Below are positions 47,104 to 55,788 of a stretch of 64,000 bases of DNA, in pieces (the first letter of the stretch is position 1; every line of letters begins with the position of its first letter). A program made the position numbers and the translations under genes. Under the pieces are notes generated by a model. The model searched no databases. It saw nothing but the letters and a program-made list of their open reading frames with translations, and was not told the DNA's origin. Origin of the DNA: Thiospirillum jenense (GTDB lineage: Bacteria > Pseudomonadota > Gammaproteobacteria > Chromatiales > Chromatiaceae). The DNA lies in contig NZ_JABVCQ010000009.1 of assembly GCF_014145225.1 (NCBI RefSeq), positions 46,099-110,098 on the forward strand, given 5' to 3'.

Positions 47104-49859
47104 GGCGATTCTCTGAAGCGTTCAATGAGTTCAACTAATTGTTCACGGCGAAATGGTTTAGTGACAAATCCATCTGCACCAGCAGCGCGAGCGCGTTCTT
47201 CATCAATTGCCTGGGTGGCAGCAGTAAAAATAATAATTGGAGTATCGCGGGTATGACTATTGCGTTTTAAAGTACGGCAAATATCATAACCAGAAATGCC
47301 CGGTATCCACGCATCCAATAGCAACAAATCAGGTTTTTTATTGATCGCTTCTTTAATGGCAGTGGCGCTAGTTTGTGCAGTAAAAATCGTGTAGTTTTCT
47401 TCCAATAAATCGCGTGTAAAAGTAATGACATCGGGTTCATCATCCACAATCAATACCGACAACTTTTCTTCTGCTGGCAAGGCAATTTGCGGTTTATGTT
47501 CTTGCTCAAATCGTAAGACTTTAAACGCCGGTACCGCATCCGTATCAACTATTTTCATTGCTTTAGTATCAGCAACAACAGCGTGGTCTATTGTTATCAA
47601 TTCTGACGGTTGCGCAATTGGAGTGATTGTAGTTGATACGGTTAATTCTGTTGCAATTGGCAAAGTGACATGAAAAATACTGCCTTTGCCATATTCACTT
47701 TCAACCCAGATATTTCCGCCGTGCGCCTGAACAATCCCTTGCACAATCGATAAACCTAATCCTGTGCCACCGGCCATAAACTCATTCTTGCCAGTGCGGT
47801 GTTTAGTAATATCGCCCAGAGTTGAGAAACGTTTAAATAGCTTGCCAATATCTTCTGGTTTAATGCCAATCCCTGTATCATGTACCTCAATATGAACCTG
47901 TTCTTTTTCGGCGTATGCCCGAATCATGATTTGTCCATTGTCAGGCGTGTATTTAATGGCATTACCCAATAAGTTAATAATCACTTGGGAAATACGATCC
48001 GTGTCACCATTAACAGGCGGTAAGTCGTTTTCTAATTCAAGGGTTAAACGATGTCCACGACTAGCAAAATACGGCTGTTGCTCTTCAGCAATATCTTGAA
48101 TTGCTGTTTGCAATGACACCGGAGCAAATTCTAATACTAATTTGTTTTCTTCAATGCGCGAAACATCTAACAATTCAGTCACGATACGCGCCAATCGCGT
48201 GGCATTACGCGACACCGTATCTAACATTTTGTGCTGTTCAGGTGAAATTGCACCGCCCTTGCCTTCACGAATTAAATCAACATAGCCCTGAATGGCAATA
48301 AGTGGTGTGCGCAATTCATGCGATGCCATTGAAATAAACTTGGATTTCAATTGGTCGAGTTGTAATAACTCTTGGTTAGCCGTTTCGATTTCGTCAATTT
48401 TAGCCTTTAAGTCAATTGCCATTTGGTTAAAGGTCACGGCTAACGCTTCAATTTCATCGCCGGAGCGCAGTTGAATACGATGATCCAGTTCACCAGCACC
48501 AACACGTCTTGAACCTTCCGCAAGTAATTGGATAGGACGCGAAATAGTGCGTGCAAATAATAGGGCAATTAAAATCAAAACCAGTACTGTACCTACGATT
48601 AGCCACAAAAAAGTTTGCACAAGTGATGCTGAACGTTCATTTAACATAGCCGAGGTTGTTTCACGACTTTGTTCAATCTTTTGATTCGTTAGTAATGCCG
48701 GTGCAATCACTTCCTTGGCGGGTACGACAATAGCAACACTCCAGCCTGTGACGGGAATGGCGTGATAAGCAAAGAAATATTCCTGACCATTTTTTGGATC
48801 GGTATAGGTAGTTAAATCATGTTGTCCTTGTTGCATTGCTTTAATAATGCTTTGAAAAGCAGCATCGCGTACTTCAGTTAATGAATGTTTAAATGCTTCA
48901 TTTTCTTTAAAAACGCCTTTAAGACTACCATGAAATTCAAGAAACTCTGCGGCACGTTCTGGAAATGCAATTGCCTGACCGCGTTCAGACATTAAAAATG
49001 CAAAACCACTGTCTTCAATTTGTAAATTGAGAATGCTTTTAATAATGCGTTCTAGGGTAATATCAATTCCAGTGACTGCCACAACCTTATCTTTAAGATA
49101 GACGGGTGCAATACTGGAAACCATCCAACCTAATCCGGCTGGATCCCAATATAGTTCTGTCCATTCAGGTCCGCGGTCGGGGTTATTTTTAGCATCGGCA
49201 AGATAATAAAAATCAAATGCTGTAACGTCCTGTATTTTGGCAAATTGAATCGTGGCATCAACCCACTTGAATTGTCCATCAACAAACGGCATACCGCGTG
49301 ATAATTGGTTAGCGGTATTAATGTATAGCTGTACAGCATAACTATTCGTTTTAGCAACGCTCTTAAACACAATATCCATGTATTCAGTAAAGTAGATTTC
49401 TTTGAGCGTTGTTTTACTGACATTGCCTTTTTTATCTACACCATTGCCAAATACTCCAAGCCATGAGTTTTCATTTGGTTGACGGCTACCAAACATTTTA
49501 TTTTCTGGTGCTGGTTCATAGGTGCTGGGGTAGGCATAACGTTGCAAAGTTTTACTGTGTGTATATAAATAATTTGCAAAATCAGCAAGATGAACTGTGT
49601 CAGATTGCACTTGCTGTAATAGTTCGTTAATGTCGCCTGCATACCCTTCGGTGAGTGCTTGCAGGCGAGTTTTTAATTCAGATGACAGAGCGGCACTGCT
49701 ATCTGTCATCGCTAAATCTGCAATGTTACGATTGGCTTTAGCAGCAATTTGGCTAATGTTTATGGTACTGCTATAGCCCACCCAGCCTATCACCATAATT
49801 GGTATGAGTGCAGTGAGTATTAAAATAGTGAGCAGTTTGGTTTTAATCTGAACTTTCAT
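47100..49859 (-). CDS. Membrane sensor histidine kinase with dCache, HAMP and C-terminal receiver
   Basis: 919 residues. A membrane helix near the start ([21 protein letters not shown]) leads to a large periplasmic dCache domain, including [17 protein letters not shown] second helix ([20 protein letters not shown]), HAMP, HisKA ([20 protein letters not shown]), HATPase ([20 protein letters not shown]) and a receiver ([20 protein letters not shown]) follow. dCache domains usually bind small ligands. With the soluble hybrid kinase it forms a phosphorelay pair; no DNA-binding regulator is adjacent. Confidence 0.92.
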   Translation of the reverse strand: MKVQIKTKLLTILILTALIPIMVIGWVGYSSTINISQIAAKANRNIADLAMTDSSAALSSELKTRLQALTEGYAGDINELLQQVQSDTVHLADFANYLYTHSKTLQRYAYPSTYEPAPENKMFGSRQPNENSWLGVFGNGVDKKGNVSKTTLKEIYFTEYMDIVFKSVAKTNSYAVQLYINTANQLSRGMPFVDGQFKWVDATIQFAKIQDVTAFDFYYLADAKNNPDRGPEWTELYWDPAGLGWMVSSIAPVYLKDKVVAVTGIDITLERIIKSILNLQIEDSGFAFLMSERGQAIAFPERAAEFLEFHGSLKGVFKENEAFKHSLTEVRDAAFQSIIKAMQQGQHDLTTYTDPKNGQEYFFAYHAIPVTGWSVAIVVPAKEVIAPALLTNQKIEQSRETTSAMLNERSASLVQTFLWLIVGTVLVLILIALLFARTISRPIQLLAEGSRRVGAGELDHRIQLRSGDEIEALAVTFNQMAIDLKAKIDEIETANQELLQLDQLKSKFISMASHELRTPLIAIQGYVDLIREGKGGAISPEQHKMLDTVSRNATRLARIVTELLDVSRIEENKLVLEFAPVSLQTAIQDIAEEQQPYFASRGHRLTLELENDLPPVNGDTDRISQVIINLLGNAIKYTPDNGQIMIRAYAEKEQVHIEVHDTGIGIKPEDIGKLFKRFSTLGDITKHRTGKNEFMAGGTGLGLSIVQGIVQAHGGNIWVESEYGKGSIFHVTLPIATELTVSTTITPIAQPSELITIDHAVVADTKAMKIVDTDAVPAFKVLRFEQEHKPQIALPAEEKLSVLIVDDEPDVITFTRDLLEENYTIFTAQTSATAIKEAINKKPDLLLLDAWIPGISGYDICRTLKRNSHTRDTPIIIFTAATQAIDEERARAAGADGFVTKPFRREQLVELIERFRESP

Positions 49860-49927
49860 TAGCAGTACAGCTCTATCACGTCAAATGATTGAAAATTAGA
49901 CGGGCGCGTCGTTGGTAGGATTAACCC

Positions 49928-49966
49928 GTGCTAAACGATGATTACTTTAGCACAGGTCGGGTGCTA
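49928..49966 (-). other. Three mutually pairing segments before the kinase gene
   Basis: GTGCTAA (49928-49934), TTAGCAC (49947-49953) and GTGCTA (49961-49966): the middle segment can pair with either flank, so two alternative hairpins are possible. It lies in the 133-base gap between the DHH gene stop and the kinase start. It may terminate the DHH transcript or act as a leader switch. Confidence 0.35.
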
Positions 49967-49992
49967 TTCTTTAAATAGAAATCTCCGTCAAG

Positions 49993-50922
49993 TTAACCAT
50001 CTGTCGTGATGTGTTCAATTAACTCCTTGAGTACATGTTCAGCATTGTTATTTTCAACTTGGCAGGTGCCAGCAGCTTGGTGACCACCCCCACCATATTG
50101 CAACATCAATTCACCAACGTTGGTTTTTGAACTGCGGTCAAAAATAGATTTGCCGACAGCAAAAACCGTATTTTGTTGTCTGACACCCCACAAAACATGA
50201 ATAGAAATATTGCACTGCGGAAAGAGCGCATAAATCATAAAACGATTGCCCGCCCAAATGGCTTCTTCATGGCGCAGATCCAATACTACGAGGTTGTCAT
50301 ATTGGGTGGCACACCGTTGGATTTGCTCTTTAAACTTTGCTTCCTGTTCAAAATATAAATCCACACGCTCTTTTACGTCTGGTAGAGCTAAAATGTCATT
50401 AATGCCATGACTTTTGCAATAATCAATTAAATCCATCATCAGGTTGTAATTGGAAATGCGAAATTCACGAAACCGCCCCAATCCGGTGCGCGCATCCATG
50501 AGGAAGTTTAATAGCACCCAGTCAGTTGGATGCAGCACTTCATCACGCTCAAATTGCGCCGCATCGCCCTTATCCACTGCCGCCATCATTACATCCCATT
50601 CAATTGGGAATGCGGCATATCCACCATAATGACGCCACACGACCCGCGCTGCTGAGGGCGCGTCCGCATCAATAATATGATTATCGTGTTGTTCATTGCG
50701 CAAGGTTTCAGATAAATGATGGTCGAATGCTAAATGAACACCATTAACATAGGGTAAATTGGTGGTGATGTCATTTGGGGTAATGTCAATTTTGCCATCC
50801 TGCATGTCTTTGGGATGAACGAATTGAATCGTGTTAATGAGTTTTAAATGTTTTAATAACACGGCGCAGACTAGTCCATCAAAATCACTGCGGGTCACTA
50901 AACGAAATTGGCGCTTTGACAT
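49993..50922 (-). CDS. DHH-family phosphoesterase (exopolyphosphatase-like)
   Basis: 309 residues. The N-terminal RSDFDGLVCAVLLKHLKLIN has the metal-binding D-x-D, the second site is FDHHLSET, and the C-terminal DHHA1 substrate motif is GGGGHQAAGTCQV. DHH-DHHA1 enzymes cleave phosphodiester or pyrophosphate bonds in cyclic dinucleotides, nano-RNA or polyphosphate; substrate cannot be told from sequence alone. It lies upstream of the two kinases on the same strand, 133 bases away. Confidence 0.85.
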   Translation of the reverse strand: MSKRQFRLVTRSDFDGLVCAVLLKHLKLINTIQFVHPKDMQDGKIDITPNDITTNLPYVNGVHLAFDHHLSETLRNEQHDNHIIDADAPSAARVVWRHYGGYAAFPIEWDVMMAAVDKGDAAQFERDEVLHPTDWVLLNFLMDARTGLGRFREFRISNYNLMMDLIDYCKSHGINDILALPDVKERVDLYFEQEAKFKEQIQRCATQYDNLVVLDLRHEEAIWAGNRFMIYALFPQCNISIHVLWGVRQQNTVFAVGKSIFDRSSKTNVGELMLQYGGGGHQAAGTCQVENNNAEHVLKELIEHITTDG

Positions 50923-51069
50923 AGATTGTTCTCCGATTGATGATAGGGTTCAGTGTGATTGCCAACATCATAACTAAACGTTTCTTGTTCAAACAAGTGA
51001 CTGGTTGATTGAGTCGGCTAATGTGAATATTGACTGCTTAAACCGGTATTGTGTCATAACTTGATCTAT

Positions 51070-51471
51070 CTAATCAAAATTTGGCAAAGGCGAAGTGCGC
51101 CACCAAGTCGCTTGCGTCGTATCATAACGCCATTCTTGGCGGTCAATCAGAGATTTTAACCGCTGATGATCGCTGTGGACATAATCAATACGCACCTGTT
51201 GCGTGGCCACATCCGCCGGATTAATCACCAGTGGTTGGATGACTTCGTAAGCGGTAATACGAATAGCGCGTAGCGCCGTCAACGGTATTGTAGCGCGTTG
51301 TTTGGGTGGTAAAAACCCAATCAGGTTATCGTAATATCCCCAGCGCAGTGTTTGACCATAATGATAAGTGATGTGTTCTAATGCCGCCGCTTTGCGATCT
51401 TCTTTTAATGACGCACAACTGGTTGTGAATACAGCAACGATTAAAAATAGGGTAGGAAGAATGGTGGGCAT
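51070..51471 (-). CDS. Putative lipoprotein, 133 residues
   Basis: A lipoprotein signal with lipobox TTSC (cleavage before Cys19: PTLFLIVAVFTTSCASLKED) is followed by a domain containing HYGQTLRWGYYDNLIGFL. I recognise no named family. Its start codon overlaps the 5' end of the divergent hydrolase gene by 11 bases. Confidence 0.75.
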   Translation of the reverse strand: MPTILPTLFLIVAVFTTSCASLKEDRKAAALEHITYHYGQTLRWGYYDNLIGFLPPKQRATIPLTALRAIRITAYEVIQPLVINPADVATQQVRIDYVHSDHQRLKSLIDRQEWRYDTTQATWWRTSPLPNFD

Positions 51472-52387
51472 AGTCAGTGCTTATCCAACTAAAATCGGCC
51501 AGCTCGTCGGTGGTATGTGCATTGCGTTATTATTCACGGGCTGCGCCACTCCGACTGCACAATTAAACGAATTGGCGGCGCAGCACGGATTAAAACGTGA
51601 ATTGATTGCCGCGCCGCCCTTTCAACTTGTCGCCTATTCACGCTATTTAAAACCAGAATTAAACGCTGTCAAACATCTTGAGGTTTATTTAGAAGGTGAC
51701 GGGCTGCCCTGGGCGACGCGCACCCGCATTGCCAATGATCCAACGCCGCGCACTCCATTGGCATTGCGGTTAATGACCAATAGCCAAGCGCCCGCGGTGT
51801 ATTTATCTCGTCCATGCTACAACGGTTTTGCTACAACGCCTGCGTGCAATGCGTGGTATTGGACGTCCGGACGCTATTCTGATGCGGTGGTGACGGCGCT
51901 GGCAACTGCCTTGCACACCCTGTTACAGCGTACCGGCGCGACATCGGTCACGCTGATTGGTTACAGCGGCGGCGGCGTGTTGGCATGGTTATTGGCGGCG
52001 CGAGTGCCAGAGGTGACGCGCTTGGTGACGATTGCGGCGAATTTGAATGTTGCGGCTTGGACACAGTGGCATGGATACACACCGCTGACGGATTCGCTCG
52101 ACCCCGCCACGCAACCGCCGTTGCCGCCGCGTGTTCAGCAGGTACATCTACTCGGAGCGCGGGATGTGACCGTGCCCCCGGCCTTGACGCAACAGTGGTT
52201 AGCACGACACAGCCCGACGGCGCAGGTATTTGTGCTACCGTCCGATCATGCGTGTTGTTGGGAAAAACTGTGGCGGGAAAAAGGTGGGATTTGGCTGGGG
52301 CGCCAGGATTCGAACCTGGGGATGCTGGGATCAAAACCCAGTGCCTTACCACTTGGCGACGCCCCAAAAAACTCGTTAAAACCGTGA
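51461..52387 (+). CDS. Alpha/beta hydrolase lipoprotein, 3' end overlapping tRNA-Gln
   Basis: About 308 residues from ATG 51461. A lipobox-type signal (CIALLFTGCA) is followed by an alpha/beta hydrolase with nucleophile elbow GYSGGG, a likely acid in LLGARDVTVPP and a histidine in LPSDHACCWEKL. The triad is complete by about 52260. The frame stays open through the antisense of tRNA-Gln, adding a tail WLGRQDSNLGMLGSKPSALP that is a tRNA translation. The frame is open upstream to 51368, but the signal peptide supports the later start. Confidence 0.8.
   Translation: MVGIVSAYPTKIGQLVGGMCIALLFTGCATPTAQLNELAAQHGLKRELIAAPPFQLVAYSRYLKPELNAVKHLEVYLEGDGLPWATRTRIANDPTPRTPLALRLMTNSQAPAVYLSRPCYNGFATTPACNAWYWTSGRYSDAVVTALATALHTLLQRTGATSVTLIGYSGGGVLAWLLAARVPEVTRLVTIAANLNVAAWTQWHGYTPLTDSLDPATQPPLPPRVQQVHLLGARDVTVPPALTQQWLARHSPTAQVFVLPSDHACCWEKLWREKGGIWLGRQDSNLGMLGSKPSALPLGDAPKNSLKP
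52292..52366 (-). tRNA. tRNA-Gln (anticodon TTG)
   Basis: On the minus strand the sequence folds as a tRNA: acceptor TGGGGCG with CGCCCCA, anticodon arm CTGGG-TTTTGAT-CCCAG with TTG, T-arm with GGTTCGAATCC, discriminator G and an encoded CCA. It lies 32 bases after the ispE stop on the same strand, a common gammaproteobacterial arrangement. Confidence 0.95.
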
Positions 52388-52398
52388 CTTATGACTGG

Positions 52399-53286
52399 TT
52401 ACAACCCGCGCTCGTCAAGTGGTGTGACCAGCGGATTGCAGGAGCAATTATACCCCCGCGCTACGAAACTTGACCAGTGTTTTGGCACGTCTGACTGCAA
52501 TTGCCGCGCTGTCGCTTCCGTGTCACAAGTGGCGAAAATACAGCTACCCGTGCCGGTCAACTGCGCCTCCGCCCGCGCTGCCAACCATTGCAACGCTTGA
52601 TCTACCGCCGGATACCGCTGCCGCACCACCGGGGTACAGTCGTTGCGTTTATCGCCGCGTGTAAAGTCGGCCATTGTGATCGGTGGCGAATTTCTTGTCA
52701 ATTCTGCCGCGTTAAAAATTGCCGCCGTCGCCACTTCGCAGTCGGGTTTTATTACCAAATACCAGGGTTCTGGTAGCGTAAGTGGTTGTAATTGCTCACC
52801 AATCCCCTCCGCCCACGCCGCCCGCCCGCGCACGAACACCGGCACGTCCGCGCCGAGTTGCAAACCCAACTGCGCCAGCGTGTCGAGGTCAAGCCCGAGT
52901 TCCCACACCTGATTTAAGCCGTGCAACGTGGTCGCGGCATCTGAACTGCCGCCGCCCAAACCGCCGCCCATTGGAATGCGTTTATCAATGGTAATGTCCA
53001 CGCCGCGCTGGCAGCCGGTGTATTGTTTTAATAAATGCGCGGCGCGCACAGTTAAATCACGTTCTGCTGGCACTTGATCCGCCCCGCGCAGCAATTCAAT
53101 ACGCGCATCATTACGCGGGTTTAACCAAATTTGATCGCTGTAATCAATGAACTGAAACACTGTTTGTAATAAATGATAGCCGTCCGCTCGCCGCCCAATA
53201 ATGCGTAACATTAAATTGAGTTTGGCCGGCGCTAACCATGCACCATTCGTTTCCGGGCGCGGTTGAATAGATAAATGTGGTGTCAT
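52399..53286 (-). CDS. ispE: 4-diphosphocytidyl-2-C-methyl-D-erythritol kinase
   Basis: IspE phosphorylates CDP-ME in the MEP isoprenoid pathway. 295 residues with the GHMP-kinase opening AWLAPAKLNLMLRIIGRRAD, the ATP loop PMGGGLGGGSSDAATTL and the C-terminal LTGTGSCIFATCDTE. Upstream, 11 bases before the start, is a copy of the 3' end of the TPR gene at 53894; the original order was probably TPR gene then ispE. Confidence 0.96.
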   Translation of the reverse strand: MTPHLSIQPRPETNGAWLAPAKLNLMLRIIGRRADGYHLLQTVFQFIDYSDQIWLNPRNDARIELLRGADQVPAERDLTVRAAHLLKQYTGCQRGVDITIDKRIPMGGGLGGGSSDAATTLHGLNQVWELGLDLDTLAQLGLQLGADVPVFVRGRAAWAEGIGEQLQPLTLPEPWYLVIKPDCEVATAAIFNAAELTRNSPPITMADFTRGDKRNDCTPVVRQRYPAVDQALQWLAARAEAQLTGTGSCIFATCDTEATARQLQSDVPKHWSSFVARGYNCSCNPLVTPLDERGL

Positions 53287-53296
53287 GGTGAATTGC

Positions 53297-53315
53297 GTTA
53301 TTTCGGCGCTGGTGA
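53297..53315 (-). repeat. Duplicate copy of the TPR gene 3' end (direct repeat, left)
   Basis: GTTATTTCGGCGCTGGTGA occurs here and at 53893-53911, 596 bases apart. On the minus strand it encodes N-S-P-A-P-K-stop, the last residues of the TPR protein, and similarity continues loosely for a few more codons. It is a leftover gene end that now lies just before ispE. Confidence 0.8.
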
Positions 53316-53424
53316 GTTAGTTTGATTGCAGTGCTATTCAGCACTAATCAACCACGAATTAAAACGGCACCTATCGTCGTTCCCGTAACGGCGGGAATGC
53401 GGCAGATGAGACACATCTTACTTA

Positions 53425-53610
53425 TTAGCCAACCTGTGCTACTTGACTATTCGGCTCATGCCCAACTTCATAGGTTTCGATTAAGTCACCCACCACTGCA
53501 ATCAAAGAATAAAGCGGGTGACAGGCATCATCACGAACCGTATCAAGCAGACCATTGAGTAATGCAATCATCTGTTCATATTGCAGGTCGTTTTCGATTG
53601 CGGCGTTCAT
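53425..53610 (-). CDS. Truncated HigA-like antitoxin, N-terminal helical part
   Basis: 61 residues: AAIENDLQYEQMIALLNGLL then LYSLIAVVGDLIETYEVGHEP. This resembles the N-terminal segment of HigA-type regulators (x-Y-x-x-A-L-x-x-I-x-x-L-x-D ... L-x-x-L-x-x-Y-E-x-x-H) but the helix-turn-helix domain is missing. It lies in the insertion upstream of ispE with no toxin partner. It may be a decayed gene or a small standalone protein. Confidence 0.5.
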   Translation of the reverse strand: MNAAIENDLQYEQMIALLNGLLDTVRDDACHPLYSLIAVVGDLIETYEVGHEPNSQVAQVG

Positions 53611-53645
53611 TTAGAGTTATTTTAACGCAGATCATTAATAATGAT

Positions 53646-53671
53646 CGTTCCCACGCTCCAGCGTGGGAACG
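53646..53671. repeat. Dispersed palindromic repeat, copy 2
   Basis: CGTTCCCACGCT and AGCGTGGGAACG, a perfect 12-base inverted repeat with a 2-base centre (CC). Same family as the copies at 9958 and 53820. Confidence 0.9.
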
Positions 53672-53819
53672 CACTCTTCTTTGAAAATCAAACGGTTATC
53701 ATTCAAGTTGCATGATACTTAATATTAACTAATCGTTTCAATGTTGGGCTGACAATAGAATGATCGTTAAAACATGATGCCGGTTTTAAACTTTAACCGA
53801 CTGATTTTTTGCAACACTA

Positions 53820-53845
53820 CGTTCCCACGCTGGAGCGTGGGAACG
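53820..53845. repeat. Dispersed palindromic repeat, copy 3, with a partial copy after it
   Basis: CGTTCCCACGCT-GG-AGCGTGGGAACG, perfect 12-base arms. A half copy (GCGGGAGCGTGGGAAAG, 53855-53871) follows. The 283-base gap 53611-53893 otherwise holds no gene. Confidence 0.9.
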
Positions 53846-53892
53846 ATCAATTATGCGGGAGCGTGGGAAAGATGAATGATTAGTCGCTTGCT

Positions 53893-53911
53893 GTTATTTC
53901 GGCGCTGGTGA
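53893..53911 (-). repeat. Direct repeat, right copy (3' end of the TPR gene)
   Basis: The functional copy of the repeat at 53297-53315: the last codons and stop of the TPR gene. The two copies bracket the insertion with the HigA-like frame and palindromic repeats. Confidence 0.8.
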
Positions 53912-55627
53912 ATTAGATTTAATTGGCGGTAATGACGCACCCAAATAGCGCTGCATGGTGCGCAATAAATACTCGTGATCGGGCGCCTGTTGCCGCGCAT
54001 GATCCCAAATGGATTGTGCTTCATCACGCCGTCCCGTCGTCCACAATAATTCACCCAAATGCGCCGCTATTTCGCCATCATCAAATAACTTTAATGCTTT
54101 GCGCAAATACGGTTCGGCTTGCGCGATTTGACCGGTGCGATACAACAGCCACCCCATGCTATCCAAAATTGCCGGCTCATCTGGTTCTAATTCTAATGCC
54201 CGTTCAATAAACGCCCGCGCTTCATTAAACCGATTGGTTTGATCGGCCAGCGTATAGCCCAGCGCATTTAACGCATCGGCATGATCGGGATTGAGTTTTA
54301 ATACGCGGCGCAGGTCTTGTTCTAATAACGCCACCTGCTGCATTCGAGCGGCTAATAACGCCCGCGCATAGAGCAGATCAATATCATCCGGCGCTGCTGT
54401 TAATCCTTGCGAATACACCTCGCGGGCTAATTCCAATTGCTTGGCCTCGGTCAGCAATTCCCCCTCGGCTAAATAAAACCGGCTCTGGTTATCGGGGAAT
54501 TGATGGCGCAATTGTTGTAACACTTCCCGCGCCCGCGTTAAATCACCGCCGTTGGCCGCAATTGCCGCCGTGCGTAATTGCGCATCAATTTTTTTATCAC
54601 CGCCGACTTGTTGATACCAATTCAACGCCGCCGGATTATCCCCCGCCGCCTCTTCCACTTGACCGAGTAAAAACAGCGCCTCATCCACCTGCTGTCCATT
54701 GGTTTTTAATTGCAAAAAATAGCGGCGGGCGGCAGGATAATCTTTTAATTGTAATGATAACAACGCCGCCGCCAATAAAACATTTTCGGCATTCGGGCGC
54801 TGCTGTAAAATAGTGGCGAAGGTTTGACGAGCGGCGGTGAAATCTTCTGCTTCAATTAACAACTGCGCATATAACAACCGCAAATCTAAATCATCATACC
54901 CGCCGGCAAAATAGCGTTCTAATACCGCTCGCGCTTCCGCCGGGCGATCATTATCAATAAACAACTGCGCTAATAACTGCGGCGGCCGTGACCAATTCGG
55001 GCGCAGCGCCGCCGCCTGCTCGGCATGGGTGCGCGCCACGTCCAATTGCCCCGCGCCCGCCGCAATCGCCGCCAACGCCAACTGCCCATCGGCATCGCTC
55101 GGATGGTCGGCAATCAAGGTGCGCATCAGGTCAACGCGCCGCGCCGGATCGCCCACTCGCGCCACGAGGCGAGCGGCAGTTTGGTAGCCCTGCTGCGGCG
55201 TTTTCGCCAGCGCCACGACGGTGCGCAGGTGGTCAAGCGCCGTCTCCAGCCGCTCGGCTTTGATGGCGACGTATGCTGCAAGTTGTTGTGCCGACAAGGA
55301 TTCTGGTGACAACTGCAACCAGTAATTGACCGCCAACTCCGCCTCGCCTTGCGCCTCCGCCGTGATCGCCGCCCGCGTTGCCAACTCCGCCAGCTCGGCA
55401 TTGCGCGCCCGTTCGGCGGCGGCGAAATAGTAGCTAAACGCGGTCAGCGGTTGATCGCGCTGCACGGCAATTTCGGCGACCAGCACCTGATACAACAGAT
55501 CAGTCGTGAACTCGCGGGCGGGCGCGGCGGCGGTGGTCGCGGACGGGGGCGGCGCGGTCGCAGCAAGCGTGACCTGAGCGGTCAGCAGGCAGGCGGCGGC
55601 GGGAAGAAATAAGCGATAGTGCATCAT
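53894..55627 (-). CDS. Secreted or membrane-anchored TPR-repeat protein
   Basis: 577 residues with an N-terminal signal peptide (LFLPAAACLLTAQVTLAATA) and many TPR units (for example ALDHLRTVVALAKTPQQGYQ and FIERALELEPDEPAILDSMG). Gammaproteobacteria often carry such a TPR protein beside lolB and ispE, where it is thought to serve envelope assembly. lolB is not present here. The N-terminal third (55.0-55.6 kb) is more GC-rich than the rest. Confidence 0.88.
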   Translation of the reverse strand: MMHYRLFLPAAACLLTAQVTLAATAPPPSATTAAAPAREFTTDLLYQVLVAEIAVQRDQPLTAFSYYFAAAERARNAELAELATRAAITAEAQGEAELAVNYWLQLSPESLSAQQLAAYVAIKAERLETALDHLRTVVALAKTPQQGYQTAARLVARVGDPARRVDLMRTLIADHPSDADGQLALAAIAAGAGQLDVARTHAEQAAALRPNWSRPPQLLAQLFIDNDRPAEARAVLERYFAGGYDDLDLRLLYAQLLIEAEDFTAARQTFATILQQRPNAENVLLAAALLSLQLKDYPAARRYFLQLKTNGQQVDEALFLLGQVEEAAGDNPAALNWYQQVGGDKKIDAQLRTAAIAANGGDLTRAREVLQQLRHQFPDNQSRFYLAEGELLTEAKQLELAREVYSQGLTAAPDDIDLLYARALLAARMQQVALLEQDLRRVLKLNPDHADALNALGYTLADQTNRFNEARAFIERALELEPDEPAILDSMGWLLYRTGQIAQAEPYLRKALKLFDDGEIAAHLGELLWTTGRRDEAQSIWDHARQQAPDHEYLLRTMQRYLGASLPPIKSNSPAPK

Positions 55628-55788
55628 TGGCGCGCAAAGTTGGTTGCAGTTTTATTCATGCGACATCATAGGCGAAATTGACCGAGCTAACAAATTGTTA
55701 TCACTGCCGGACGGCGGCGGTGGATGGGTTAAACTAGACAAGCGCGCCGCTTTATTTGCCATCATTTTATTCAAACCTATTCAATGTT

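Noticed and set aside
51985..52473. 162-residue frame over the hydrolase, tRNA-Gln and the ispE end
   Set aside because: Crosses a tRNA gene and overlaps two real genes; no family features.
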